Below, one piece after another: positions 36,970-47,732 of a DNA stretch of 64,000 bases. Positions within the stretch are counted from its first letter, which is position 1. Each line of letters begins with the position of its first letter. The DNA is from Sequoia sempervirens (Eukaryota; Streptophyta; Pinopsida; Cupressales; Cupressaceae): NCBI GenBank assembly GCA_007258455.2, contig VDFB02187733.1, forward strand, positions 1 to 64,000, given 5' to 3'. The notes under the pieces were generated by a model. It saw only the letters and a list, made by a program, of their open reading frames with translations, was not told the origin of the DNA and searched no databases. Both the position numbers and the translations under genes were made by a program.

Positions 36970-38175
36970 GAAGTTGGGCGCCCTTCTTCACCAGGGGCAC
37001 CCACTTTACCCAGTGTTAGCCAAAATTTTGGCATTTTCAACTTTTCTTCCATTTTGACCCTTGGTTTGACCTCGATCTCCGGCTTCTAGATTGATCCGAT
37101 AGGCGAGCTGAAAGATTCATCGTGGAGCCAGACTGATTCTGAGAAGGATGTTCTGGAGGAGCCTTTGGCTAAAAACTTGATCTTGACCTTTGAATTCATG
37201 GGAGCCTTTTCCTTCGAGGGGCTCTGAACTTTCACAGTGTTAGCCATTTTTCTGATCTTCAATTTTTTCATTAACTCCTCTTCTACAGATGATTTCGTCG
37301 AATCTGGTGTTTCAGGCGTCGGATCGACTGACGGTTGTGCTCATCGCGAAGCTGACGAAGAATGAGAAGGGGTCTTCTGGAAGAGATTTTGTTGGAAAGT
37401 GAAATTTGACCCCTCAAAAGTTTGGGCGCCCTTCTTGGCTGGGGGCGCCCATTTCATACATAGTCAAATTTTCACTTTCCTATGTTTGCTTCAGAACTTT
37501 GAAATTCAACTCTTGTTGGACCCTCCGTTCGGCTCCTCGTATCTTGCGACTGCGAGCTCCGATAGGCATGTTGGACATCTCATTTGAAAGCTTGATCAAC
37601 TGCAAAGAGATCACGTTAGACACTCTTTTGTGAATTCATTCATTTGACCCCCTAAAAACTTGGGCGCCCTTCTTCACCAGGGGCGCCTACTTTCTCCAGA
37701 CTTAGCCATTTTTACTGTTTTTCGACTTCGAGTTTGAAATCTTTATTTTGCATGTTTGTCTTCGATCTGAATTTGCCGAAAGATGGCGAGTCGGATGATC
37801 TGACGAAGACAGGCACGTTGAAGCTGATTGAAATCTGAAGAGACTGAGCATATTTTCAAACCCTAAAAGCGAGATCAGATGCCTCAAAAAGCTGGGCGCC
37901 CTTCTTCACTAGGGGCGCCCAAAGTCTCCTCACTTAGTCAATTTTTGATAATTTTCAACTTTCCTCGTTCTGACCTCTGTGCGGATCTTCCCTGTTCAGC
38001 GCTGAATTCCGGATGACTGAGTAATCTAATAACTACACCGCTGAATTAGTTGCGAAGCTGACAGAGAACTGAACAACATTGACTGGAGGCGCAAACCCTA
38101 ATTCTGACATTTGGTGCCCTAAAAAGATGGGCGCCTTTCTTCAACAGGGGCGCCCATTTCTTCCAGTGTTAGGAA
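36970..38175 (-). repeat. ~230-bp minisatellite with GGGCGCCC palindromes in E1
   Basis: Six units start near 36975, 37199 (diverged), 37427, 37661, 37894 and 38129. Each has GGGCGCCCTTCTTCACCAGG, then GGCGCCCA and TTAGYCA. GGGCGCCC is self-complementary and normally occurs twice per unit. Confidence 0.8.
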
Positions 38176-38867
38176 ATTTTCATCATTTTTTATCTTCTTC
38201 ATTCTCTGTGCATGTTCATTTCATCTTCTGTTGAACCCCTAAGTGTTGATTTTGACGCCTGGCAGCCGAATGACCTCCATCGATGACCTCGGAGCTCCAA
38301 ATACGCTTATGAAAAAAGCAGAATAGACCCAGTAGGGCAAAACTGATTATTCTTAGATTCTGACTGCACCAGTCTGATACAGACGCATTTTGAACCAATC
38401 AAAATCAGTTCGGACCCTGTCGGACCAACTTTCTATTTTTAGGAAATTTTGCCAGCATCCGTTTCGAAAGAAACCCAAGAAAACCCAAAAAATGTTACTA
38501 ATTTTAGAAAATTTCTAAAAATAGCAGTTTTCCTAAAATTTAGGGATGAAAAACTGAGATCTGGGTTTTGTAGGTTAAGCTGTTCTTAGCAGACCCAGAT
38601 TGTCAGAAATTGAAAATTTTGTGTTTTAACCCCTCATGCAAGACATGCACACCCAAATTTTGACCCTTTTGACTGATTTAACAAGACTTTTACTTATTTC
38701 TTCAAAATATCTAAGTGTAACAAAAATTTTAATTTTGGGGTACAACAATGTTGATATATTACAATGGCAATGAGACTCTCAAGACTATGATTTAGTACCA
38801 GATCTGTTCACTGAAATGATTTATATTCAATAAATGTATTGGTTATTGTACATGGACTGGTAATGCT

Positions 38868-38965
38868 CTAAGTTACCAGTTCGGGTTTGGGTTCAGGTTT
38901 GGGGGTTTGGTCAAAAAAAAGAGTTGGGGTTGGGTTCACTTTGGGTTCAGGATAAGGAAAATATT
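38868..38965. mobile_element. end of a second hAT-related element, truncated
   Basis: CTAAGTTACCAGTTCGGG is like the 30851 terminal repeat (CTAAGTTACCGATTTG), and is followed by the same kind of GGGTTTGGGTTC subterminal repeats and an A-run. No matching right end or 8-bp duplication was found. Confidence 0.55.
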
Positions 38966-40085
38966 TCAGAAAGAGGGATTAAAATCTAGGAAAGCATCAC
39001 ATTAATGGAAAGAAAGTATGCTTACACAGAAGGTGCAAGTTCTTGAAAACCTACTTAATGGAATCAACACATACTTTACCAGAAGAAATTTGGAAGCATC
39101 TTTGGGTGTCAAGGCGACAGCAGGTTTTGAGATAATAAAAAAGAGAGGTTGAGGAAATGGTAGAGAAACTGGAGGATATTTTGAAACATCACAACACCAA
39201 TTAGGATCACATGAACATCTTCAAAGATCAAATGCTGCAAGAAACAAAGATGCTTTGACAGGAAATGGAGCTTCTTCAAGAAGAGATGGGGTAGCTGCAG
39301 TGCACAATGCATGACAATGTTTAGAGTGATTTCCTGATAACTGAAGCCTCCTATTATCCTTCATCTTTGGCACATGCTTAAGGGATGTATTCAATACCCA
39401 AGGGCTGATATATTTTATCAAGATTCCTCCTCAATACATTGTACTTCTACGTACCATATAGATACAGACATCATACTTCTCAGATATGCCTTGGATATGG
39501 CTTAGATACATATCTATATCCAGATGCAACCAAAGCACATTTTATGATGTATTGGATAAGGATGTTAACAACTCCCTGAACAGTTTATAAAGTGAAAAAA
39601 ATAACTAACAGAAACAGAAAAGAAAAGCCCTCAATCATTATGAAGAGAAGCAAAACACCTCCCTTCTCACATATTCCAATCACCTCATATCTCCCCATGT
39701 TAGAACAAAGAAGAGTAACATGCATAAGAAGGTAAAAAGTTGGCCTATTTTCAGTGGGCGGTTATTTTATCCTTTTCTGTTTATTTGAGTACTTTTCTCT
39801 TTTATGTTTTATATTTTATGGGATGGCTCCAGTCCCATAACATCTTCATCTGATGCTTTGTTTTTCTTGGCTTTGCTTGGGCCACATCCAGATGGACTGT
39901 ATCCGGATATGGACACATGATTGGGCAATGTCCCACTAGCACAGTATCCATTTCTATATTAACCATGGGAATTGAAAGTTGCTACAAGATATACAATCAT
40001 CATATTCACGATCAAACTCGGTAAAGCATGGAAATAGCAATTTCTTCAGTGACACTTCTGATTACACATGATCACTAGATGTATG
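38966..40085. other. presumed HGL1 intron, no recognised gene
   Basis: A plus-strand coiled-coil-like stretch (about 39140-39310, with KREVEEMVEKLEDILKHH) is interrupted by stops and was not assigned. No GH31 exon was found here on the minus strand. Confidence 0.35.
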
Positions 40086-41514
40086 TGTTAGAATATTGTC
40101 ATTGATGTCAAAGGAAATGAACAAGATTGTTGTCATTGATGTTATGATGATTTGATTAAATTTAAAGGAAAAGTTAGTGCAAGGTTGGAAGATACAGAGC
40201 TGGTTGAAGGAATCGTTATTGACAAAGATACGAGTCATCCACAAATGCCTAAAAGAGCTGAGGATGCAAAGCTAACAAAGACATATATATAACTAAAATA
40301 ATTGCCCAAGATAATAAATGAAAGATGAGCAACTGGGAGTTTAATATTTAATATAAACAACTATTTATAGTGGCTGACTCATTAATCCTGGCCAACTTTA
40401 TGAAGTCAAAAGCATATAGAAGAAGCAACAAATTTATTTAAGGAAGAGTAAAAAGGAATTAACTCAATAAAGATTAACCTTTACTAAAAGCAGTGATTAA
40501 ATTAATACATGGAGCGATTGTTAAGGAAAGTGATAAAGATTCATTAAAGGAAGCAAAATAAATCTTATTAAAAGGCAGCGATTAAATAAGCAGTGATCAT
40601 AATATTAAGGCAGCGATGAAGACATAAGGAGTTGCGATTCATTTAAGAAGCAATGGTTATAAAGAGTTAAATAAGCAATCTCACATTAATAATGGGGAAT
40701 GATTAGTAAATAATCTTATTAACAAAGGGCAGCGATCTATAATGGAAGGGTGCTTTGGAAAGAATGCATCCATTATGAAAAGGTATCTCTTTTCATTTAG
40801 AGATGAAGATATAAAATGAAGGTTGTGTGAGGAGAAAAGGAACTGTGAGAGACAATAAGAAACATCATATAAGCACAAGAAGAGTTTATGAGGAATAAAG
40901 AATAAACATTTTATCAAGGCAGATTTATGTATGAAGAAAAGAATAGAAGATAATTAAAAGGCAGATTGTGAAGGAGATTATATGAAGATTTAAGAAGAAG
41001 AATATATGCAAAACTGTAAAGGAAATATATTCAGATTTGTGAAAGAACTATAATCAGATTTGTGAATAAAATATGTTCATTGTCCGTTGAAGAAGCAACA
41101 TCTAAGAAGGTGGAACTTTGTTGTGGAAGTTGGTGCTTCCTAAAAGAGAGATTGGTCTCACTAAGTTGGTGCTTAGCAGTGGTAGTTGGTGCCTCTGATA
41201 GGTTGGCGCCTACAAATTGTGGGGATTGGTGTCTCCAGTGGGTTGGTGCTCACAAATTGTATAAGAGGGGATTGGTGTCTTGTGTAAGTTGGTTCCTACA
41301 AAGATTGTAAGAAGTTTCATATAAGCAATATTTTGCCATGGTTTTCTCTCGTAATTGTTTCCACATAAATCGTGTGTTCCTCTTGTGTTGCATAATTGTT
41401 AGCTCTTATGTGAATGATATTGTGCAATTGATACTATTGTGGTTGTTCGTTTAAAAGGTAAAAGATTCTATTATACTGATTCACCCCCCCTCTTATATAA
41501 TCGTGTTGTCATCA
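40086..41514 (+). repeat. 5' LTR of the nested-host copia element
   Basis: It starts TGTTAGAATATTGTCATTG and ends TTGTCATCA directly before the primer-binding site. TATAAAA at 40810-40816 fits an LTR TATA box. Two local repeat arrays lie inside: GCAGYGATTAAA units (about 40480-40740) upstream of the TATA box and GTTGGTGCYT units (about 41125-41300) downstream of it. The 3' LTR is not in the window. Confidence 0.75.
40810..40816 (+). promoter_or_regulatory. LTR TATA box candidate
   Basis: TATAAAA between the two internal repeat arrays of the copia LTR, at the position expected for the U3/R promoter. Confidence 0.5.
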
Positions 41515-41516
41515 AT

Positions 41517-41531
41517 TGGTATCAAAGTGGG
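41517..41531 (+). other. copia primer-binding site
   Basis: TGGTATCAAAGTGGG, two bases after the LTR end; complementary to the 3' end of initiator tRNA-Met as in many plant copia elements, with AAAG in place of the more usual AGAG. Confidence 0.8.
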
Positions 41532-41583
41532 TTTCCTCGGAATATAGCTTAATAGCTTGAAGAAAGATCTTATATAAGCACAC

Positions 41584-41901
41584 ATGGCAGGACAAGAAGA
41601 ATACGGTTTCTCATCAAAGAAAGCACCATTGTTTGATGGAACAAACTATGCTTTTTGGAGCATAAGGATGGAAACCTATTTTAATGCTCTAGGATGTGAT
41701 ATTTGGCAATCCGTGGTGAATGGTTATACACCTCCTGCAACTCCAACAAATCAGGAAGGAAAGAGGGCCGGTGAACATAATGCAAAGGCGGAGAATGCAA
41801 TTCTGTGTGCATTATTGGAATCAGAATTCGTGAAGGTTATGCACTGCAAATCAGCCAAAGACATGTGGGACAAATTGAAGAATACCTACGAAGGATATGA
41901 T
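41584..41901 (+). pseudogene. copia gag, N-terminal part (cut by gypsy insertion)
   Basis: The ATG at 41584 opens MAGQEEYGFSSKKAPLFDGT, followed by NYAFWSIRMETYF and MHCKSAKDMWDKLKNTYEGY, a typical copia Gag with the F-x-G-x-N-Y-x-x-W start and the A-K-x-x-W-D-x-L motif. It is fully open until position 41901, where the LTR of the 11.8-kb gypsy element begins. The same gag resumes at 53714 with no codons missing. Confidence 0.88.
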
Positions 41902-42232
41902 TGTAGTCGGCAAGAAAGAAAGAAATAAATAAATGTGTTAATGTGTAGTCCTCGACAGTTGGTTGGTTGTTACTTGGTAGTTGTCGACAGTTGGCATTCT
42001 CAACCAACCTCGGCTTACTATATATTGTATGTTTGCACTTCTAGTCAAGGACCACATACATTTGGTATTATGTAATTATTGTCAATCCGATGAATACATA
42101 ATATTGTCAATCTGATGAATGAAGAATACAAGACATATATTATGTGCATTGTCTGAGTAATTGATATGTTTTATTATAGTTATATATTTCCATATACTAT
42201 TTGCTAATCAGTCAATTAGCCTTAAGGAGTAA
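41902..42232 (+). repeat. gypsy 5' LTR
   Basis: Pairs with 53409-53713. It is about 26 bp longer, mainly because of a tandem duplication of TATTGTCAATCYGATGAA. The exact 3' end is uncertain by a few bases (TAA versus TAAACA). Confidence 0.8.
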
Positions 42233-42235
42233 ACA

Positions 42236-42755
42236 TTGGGCGGTGTTGGCGATATGAACCCTAGTGATACACAACACATAGATAGGTATCATGGTGATGT
42301 AATGGGGCAGCTAGTCGAAGAACCTATACAAGCAAACGAAGAAAGGGAAGACGCGTTGACAAAAGACTTGATAAACTTGTGGGACATTTCGCTGAAGGAA
42401 CACATATGGAGGGAAGCACTTAGGAGAGAGGTCCTTCAGGCCACCATCTGGGACAATCTAACTATCAACCCAAAGTTCGATTGTCTTCTCGACAGACTAC
42501 CAAGATCAATTGTACATCACTACATTATACTGCAAGATCTTTGAGCTGAGAAAGATAGGGAACAAAGAAGGCAATAGATACTACAACGATACGAAGAACA
42601 AAACAAAAGGGAAGAAGAAGAGCATAATACTGACCGATGATGTACGTCGACGAATTAATGCCCTTAACCTTAAAACCAGGGAATTAATAAAAAGCAATCA
42701 CGAATCAATCGACCAAAAAATAAGATCCCTGAGAATAAAAGAACAAAGAGAATGA
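42236..42755 (+). pseudogene. gypsy leader/N-terminal gag frames
   Basis: Open stretches 42236-42544 and 42510-42755 directly follow the LTR. They read MGGVGDMNPSDTQHIDRY, then a charged KNKTKGKKKSIILTDDVRRR region that looks like a basic N-terminal part of Gag. No domain was recognised, and a frame change lies between them. Confidence 0.4.
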
Positions 42756-43420
42756 CGATGATGATTGAGGGGTGAAATTGAAGAAGGCAAAGGGTTTCTA
42801 AGGGAAAGCCCGAGCCCACCCAGGATCAGAAGCCAAATTGTGAGCAAAAGTCATAGTTGGGAGAGAAAGAGAACCATCAAGACAAGAGAACATACGAAGG
42901 GAGAGTGGGTAGAGATAGCCCGACATTTACCACTTTCCCAACGAAACATACACTAACCTCGCCAAACACACGAGAGAACCATCTATACCATTAGTGTCGG
43001 ACGAAGTGGAAAGTGAAGAAGAGAACTGTACAGATTGTCACCGACAAATGAAGAAGCATCGCTGAGTGATAAAGAAGGTTCACCGTCGAGTGAAGGGGAA
43101 GGAAAGGAGGGAACCGCCAACCTAATTGTCCAAGAACAATTTGTACCAAGAAAACCCTCTAGAGAAAACCTATCGATGATCTGACAAAGACCATTGGCCA
43201 GATTGAAGACTTGACATTGACAAGAGAAGCGAATATTGGAATAGCGGAGCTGAAAACACCAGGACAAAGGGAGCATCGAAGGGACCCTGAAGGTAGCCCG
43301 AGGGTGACAAATGTTGAAGAGAAACGAGTAGAGGATTGTGGTGTGTCCAAGAGTGCAAGGAATGCACCATAATGTACAGATCAAAAATCTCCAAATAGGT
43401 TATCGTCACAGAAGCTACAA
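42756..43420 (+). other. gypsy region between leader and gag core
   Basis: The plus-strand frame is broken. The minus-strand open frames here (42983-43384, 43170-43481) have no known motifs and look like shadows. Confidence 0.4.
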
Positions 43421-43439
43421 CAGAGAAGTAAGATGGTGA

Positions 43440-44274
43440 CTCCCCCAACAAGTCTGAATGTGGAGCGACATAAACTCCCAAAGTTCACCAGAAACAAGTC
43501 GGGGGACCCTGTAAGACATTGTAAAACATGTGAGACAATTTGAGTAGCAAATGGTCAAGATGATAGAGCATATTGGCTGAGAGCATTTCCAACAACTTTC
43601 AGAGGAATAGCAATTGACTGGTATAACTTATTGGAAGCCGCTCATAAGAACACATGGGATGCATTGAAAAGAGCGTTCTACAAGGAATTCAAACTCTTGA
43701 GAGATGATAGCAAAATTGTAGTAAAGATATATAACACCAAACAAGGAAAGCATGAAAATGTACGAGCCTACAATCGTAGACTCAAAGAATTATTGGTCAA
43801 TCTGGAAATCCAACTAGCCGATGGACTAAACAAGAGATGGTTCATTGAAGGACTGATTTCTTCGTTGAGGAAGAAGATGAAGGTTGTACCTTCGTCATCG
43901 TACGTTGATGCCTACAATCAGACGATGGATATAGAAAGCAAAGATAAGACATCTTGTCGAGGAAAGAGGACGGATGACGATGATAGCACAGACAACAATA
44001 GTGACAGTGAATCAAAGACTATTCAAGCCTTACAAAAGGATAAGATGAGAATGATGGAGCTGAAAGCCAAGAAGGAAAGTACAAGGGAAAGCAAGGAATT
44101 GTGGTGCACCAAATGCAAGGTAGAAGGTCACATAAAAACGAACTATCTAAATAAACTATTTTGTGACATATGCCAAGTAATGGAACATTCCATCAAGGAA
44201 TGCCTGTACAATTTGAAAACAAGAAAAACACAAGCAAAGAATAAGAAATCGCGAAAAGATCGTGATTAATTGTA
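43440..44274 (+). pseudogene. gypsy gag core and first zinc knuckle
   Basis: AYWLRAFPTTFRGIAIDWY just before 43631 and then NTWDALKRAFYKEFKLLRDD, KQGKHENVRAYNRRLKELL and LNKRWFIEGLISSLRKKM are the classic retrotransposon Gag helices. An acidic linker follows, then a knuckle pair, WCTKCKVEGHIKTNYL and FCDICQVMEHSIKEC, in which the first knuckle has lost its last Cys (C-N-Y replaced). The frame is then interrupted by an unrelated 567-bp insertion starting at 44235. Confidence 0.75.
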
Positions 44275-44801
44275 AAAATTGGAAATCCTAAGGTTTGCCA
44301 ATTTTTTCTCCCATTAAATCGCGATTTTTTGGGTATTTTTTAGGGTATTTCGTGTTGATTGCCGATTTTTGCCGGTTTTCTCTTATTTCCGCCGGATTTC
44401 TCTGAGTTTGATTGCGATTTCTGAGGGTTTCTAGCCATGATTACCTGTTAAAAATTTATGTGCGATTTTTTACTGCATTTTCCATGATTTTTGGCAGCGA
44501 TTTTTGTTAAGGTTTCTCTAGTATCTTCATGTGCCCTCTTAGTTTTTCTTTTAACTTCAATTCTTTTTATTTTTATTTTTTCATTTTTCTTTAATTTATA
44601 AAAAATCCTACAAACTATACTATAATATAATAATATAATAATATATAATTATTATATTAATATGTTATAATTATATTATTATTATATATTATATTGTATT
44701 AATACATATTAATATATTATTATTTTTAAATCCGATTTTTTCAAAAAATCTTATACTTTTGATTTGTCGAATTTTTCCCCAAATGCTTTTTGCTACTATG
44801 C
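44235..44801. mobile_element. unclassified 567-bp insertion in gypsy gag
   Basis: A 7-bp direct repeat ACACAAG flanks it (44228-44234 and 44802-44808), and the Gag frame on the two sides matches when one copy is counted. The insert contains CGATTTTT-type words (44300-44510) and a long TAATATAATAT stretch (44610-44730). No terminal inverted repeat, A-tail, tRNA boxes or ORF was recognised. Confidence 0.6.
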
Positions 44802-44808
44802 ACACAAG

Positions 44809-45440
44809 TGCTCTTCAGTCAAGGGGAACAATCAACCCCTTTGACCACACCACCAAAAACACAAAATACTAATACCAATGCATCTCCTAGTGGATACCAA
44901 AACCGATGGGGGAATAATAATCGGTTTAATAATAGTGGACCAATGAGTAGAATCCAGTACGATGCAAAGGGAAGACCAGTGATCTAGTGCAAAAAATGCA
45001 ATGTATGGGGTCCTTCACCAAAGAATGCCAAAGTAACCAAAACAAAACAGGAATGTTGTGTAAGTGGTGCGGACCGGGTGACCATGAGGACACCGACTGC
45101 TTGAAACAAAAAGACATCAACATGCTAGACATGAAGGAACGAGACAAGGAAGTGTTGGCAATTACCAAAGCAAAAATGAATAAGGCAATATACCCAAATC
45201 CTCATACATAAAATGAATGACTACGAGAAGCCAAAGCCGAAGTAGAACAGGTGATGGAAAAAGAACGAAGAACCTTCCACAAAATTGCAATACCTCGTTT
45301 GGGTCGAAGTCTGGAAAGAACATCGTACGACGTACGCTACAAACAACCATACCAATCAAAGTGACAAACCTTCTCCAAATAATGCCACAACTAGGAGCGG
45401 CAATCACAAACATGGTCAGTTATGACCAGATTCAACAGTA
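44809..45440 (+). pseudogene. gypsy gag C-terminus with second zinc-knuckle pair
   Basis: NRWGNNNRFNNSGPMSRIQY leads, with a frame change, to a decayed knuckle around 44990-45035 and an intact-looking WCGPGDHEDTDC. Stops near 44985, 45210 and 45362 break it. Confidence 0.6.
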
Positions 45441-45454
45441 GGAAGGCCAAAGAA

Positions 45455-45866
45455 AAGGAATGATAGTAGAACTGCCACGCGAAGGTGAACAAGTCATCAA
45501 TCCAATGTTGTTGATGATGAACATAGGGAAGAAGCCGGTTGTTGTTCAGATGGAGATAAGAGGAAAGAGTCTAACAAACACTATCATCAACGGAGGATCA
45601 GGAGTCAACGTACTGCCTCAAGATACTTGAAATGACTCGGGAAGCCAACACTTTTGCCATCAACATTCCAATTGGTGGGCACTGACAAATATGGCATCAA
45701 GCCATTGGGAACATTGATGGCACAGACGATGACAATTGGAACCCAACCGTTCATATTGAAATTTGTAGTCATTCCATTGGAGAAAAAGGCATTTGATGCA
45801 TTACTCGGGAGAGGATGGCTAATTGTAGCCAAAGCAGACCATAACTGGAAAACAAATACTCTCTAG
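45455..45866 (+). pseudogene. gypsy aspartic protease, catalytic Asp replaced
   Basis: TIINGGSGVNVLPQ is the retropepsin active-site segment, but the catalytic aspartate of D-G-G-S is N. A stop follows, then IGTQPFILKFVVIPLEKKAF and ALLGRGWLIVAKA complete the domain in another frame. Confidence 0.65.
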
Positions 45867-46386
45867 AGAAAACAATGGGAGGAAGTACATGATTGATTTG
45901 AGGAACCAAGCAGTGAGAAAAGAAATAGCATTAGTCCGAAGGAGGATTCAGAATAGATGAAGAAAGGAGATTCATGGAACCAAATGATAAAGGCATCCTT
46001 GACCTCTAGCATTGCTCGAAGGATGAAACGAGTTCACTCAATGGACTCTTCCACTGGAAAATGGAGGACTATAAAGTGTTCTAGTGGGATTGCAATATGC
46101 TGCAAGTCGAGGAGATTGAAGGAGAAGAAGGGGACAAAGCCTCAACAAGTCAAGCATTTCCCCCAAAGTATGAAGAATACAAAGAGGGAGTGGCTAGAGT
46201 GGATGACACACCAACGCATAATTTTGAACGAGATAAGGTGATCAAGTACGAAGAACCAAGAATAAAGAAGGTGAACATAGGTGAGGAGGATAGCCCCCAA
46301 ATAATTCTAGTTGAAGACGACTGGATCCAGTGTCGAAGGCGGCAGCATTCAAGATCTTCATAGAATACAAGGATGCCTTTGCATGA

Positions 46387-47207
46387 ATGTACAAAGAATT
46401 AAAAGGCATACCTCCAAAACTATGTGTACATAGAATTCCCTTGGTGCTAGGAGCACAACCCGTATGGAAGAGGCCCTATCGAATGAACAAAAATTATGCT
46501 GCAAAGGTGAAGAGGAAATTGAAAAAAATGTTGGAAGTGGGTATAATCTTCAAGGTCGAATCAATGATTGGGTCTCTCCAACAGTCATATCACTGAAGAA
46601 AGAATCCAAACAAATTTGGATATGTGTGGATTTCCGAAGTCCGAATGCACTAACTATAAAAGACCTATTCCTGATCCCATTCAACAACTCCATACTAGAA
46701 GAGGTGGCTGGCCACAAAATTTATTCATTCATGAATGGATTCTCCAATTATAATCAAATAAGCATAGCTGAGGAAGGTAAATTGAAAACAATGTTCATGG
46801 TTGAAGACGGAGTGTATGCATACAACTGGATGCCATTCGGTCTATGTAATGCTCGGGTGAGTTTCCAAAGAATCATTTTGCATATATTTGACAAGATGTC
46901 AGTGGGGAATTTTAAGGCATTCTTAGATGACTGGTCGATCTACAATGACAAAGACACATCTGAAAGCTCTTCGAGAATGTATGGAACGGTGCAGACTAGT
47001 GCAACCGGCATTAATTCCAAAGTAAGTGTTGTTTTATGGTGCCTCAAGGAAAAATGCTTGGACACAGTCTGCAAAGTCAAATTGAAGACCGACACAGACA
47101 AAATACAGGTGATCATACAGATGGAACCACCTCAAAACATCACTAGAGTAAAGTCATTCTTGGGTCATGTCGATTACTACAAAAGATTTATCAAAAACTT
47201 TGCCTGA
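46387..47207 (+). pseudogene. gypsy reverse transcriptase
   Basis: Two overlapping frames cover the domain. The first (46387-46596) has HRIPLVLGAQPVWKRPYRMN at the connector. The second (46464-47207) has WICVDFRSPNALTIKDLFLI, then FMNGFSNYNQISI, YNWMPFGLCNARVSFQR and FKAFLDDWSIY. FLDD stands for the usual [YF]xDD catalytic motif, so the active-site aspartates are kept. FLGHVDYYKRFIKNFA closes the domain. At least one frameshift near 46560 and a frame break around 46960-47030 disable it. Confidence 0.85.
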
Positions 47208-47640
47208 ATATCCTACCCACTGGGTGTACTCACAAGGAAGGGTCAACCATTCATGTGGACATAAGACAAGGAGAAGGCCTTCAGCGAATTGAAGGTATGA
47301 TTGATAAGTTTGCCAATCCTTAAATATCCAAATTGGAGTAAAGAGTTCCACATACTCGTCGATCCATCAAATTACGCGATCGGAGCAACATTGGCACAAG
47401 TGGGACCACAAGGGTTAGATCACCCAATATTTTTTGCCAGTCGAATACTATCAAAAGCAAAGAACAACTATAGTACGATGGAGAGGGAAGTGTTGGGAAT
47501 GGTCTATGTCATATAGAAGTTTAGACACTATTTATTGGCAACACCCTTCACATTCTACGTTGACCACCAAGTCCTTATGTACCTGGTGAACAAACCGATA
47601 ATTCAAGAGTGAGCCAATGGCTTCTGCTACTACAAGAATT
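47208..47640 (+). pseudogene. gypsy RNase H
   Basis: FHILVDPSNYAIGATLAQVG carries the first catalytic Asp, followed by YSTMEREVLGMVYVI with the catalytic Glu and, after a stop, FTFYVDHQVLMYLVNKP with the second Asp (D-H-Q). Stops at about 47515 and 47611. Confidence 0.75.
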
Positions 47641-47732
47641 AACATTCACCATTATTGTCAGGCCGAGGAAGAGCCATGTCATCGTTGACTAATTGTCAAG
47701 GATCAAATCAGGTGAACCTCCAAAGGGAGTAA

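Larger units (their letters stand above)
34739..38747 (-). mobile_element. E1: 4.0-kb solo-LTR-like unit of the long-LTR family
   Basis: On the minus strand it begins TGTTGTACCCCAAAATT (38747 side) and ends GGCGAATT...CGCCAACA-type (34739 side). A perfect 5-bp duplication ATGTT flanks it (34734-34738 and 38748-38752). Its ends and internal order match E2 at 59243-63744 and the start of E3 at 55297. No second LTR or pol is inside, so a solo LTR left by recombination is the simplest reading. Unit order (minus strand): TG end, GGGCGCCC minisatellite, hairpin array, remnants of an ORF, 60-80-bp array, CA end. Confidence 0.85.

Noticed and set aside
34739..38747. E1 as a DNA transposon with very short inverted ends (TGTTG/CAACA)
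   Set aside because: TG...CA ends with a 5-bp duplication and the same ends on two other copies fit LTRs better; no transposase is present.
39109..39421. Minus-strand Leu/Phe-rich frames near 39.1-39.4 kb as possible missing HGL1 exons
   Set aside because: None contains GH31 motifs or matching splice phases; the plus strand there looks more like a decayed coiled-coil fragment.
42983..43481. Minus-strand open frames of about 100-130 codons opposite gypsy gag
   Set aside because: They are antisense to an element with clear sense coding, and show no domain.
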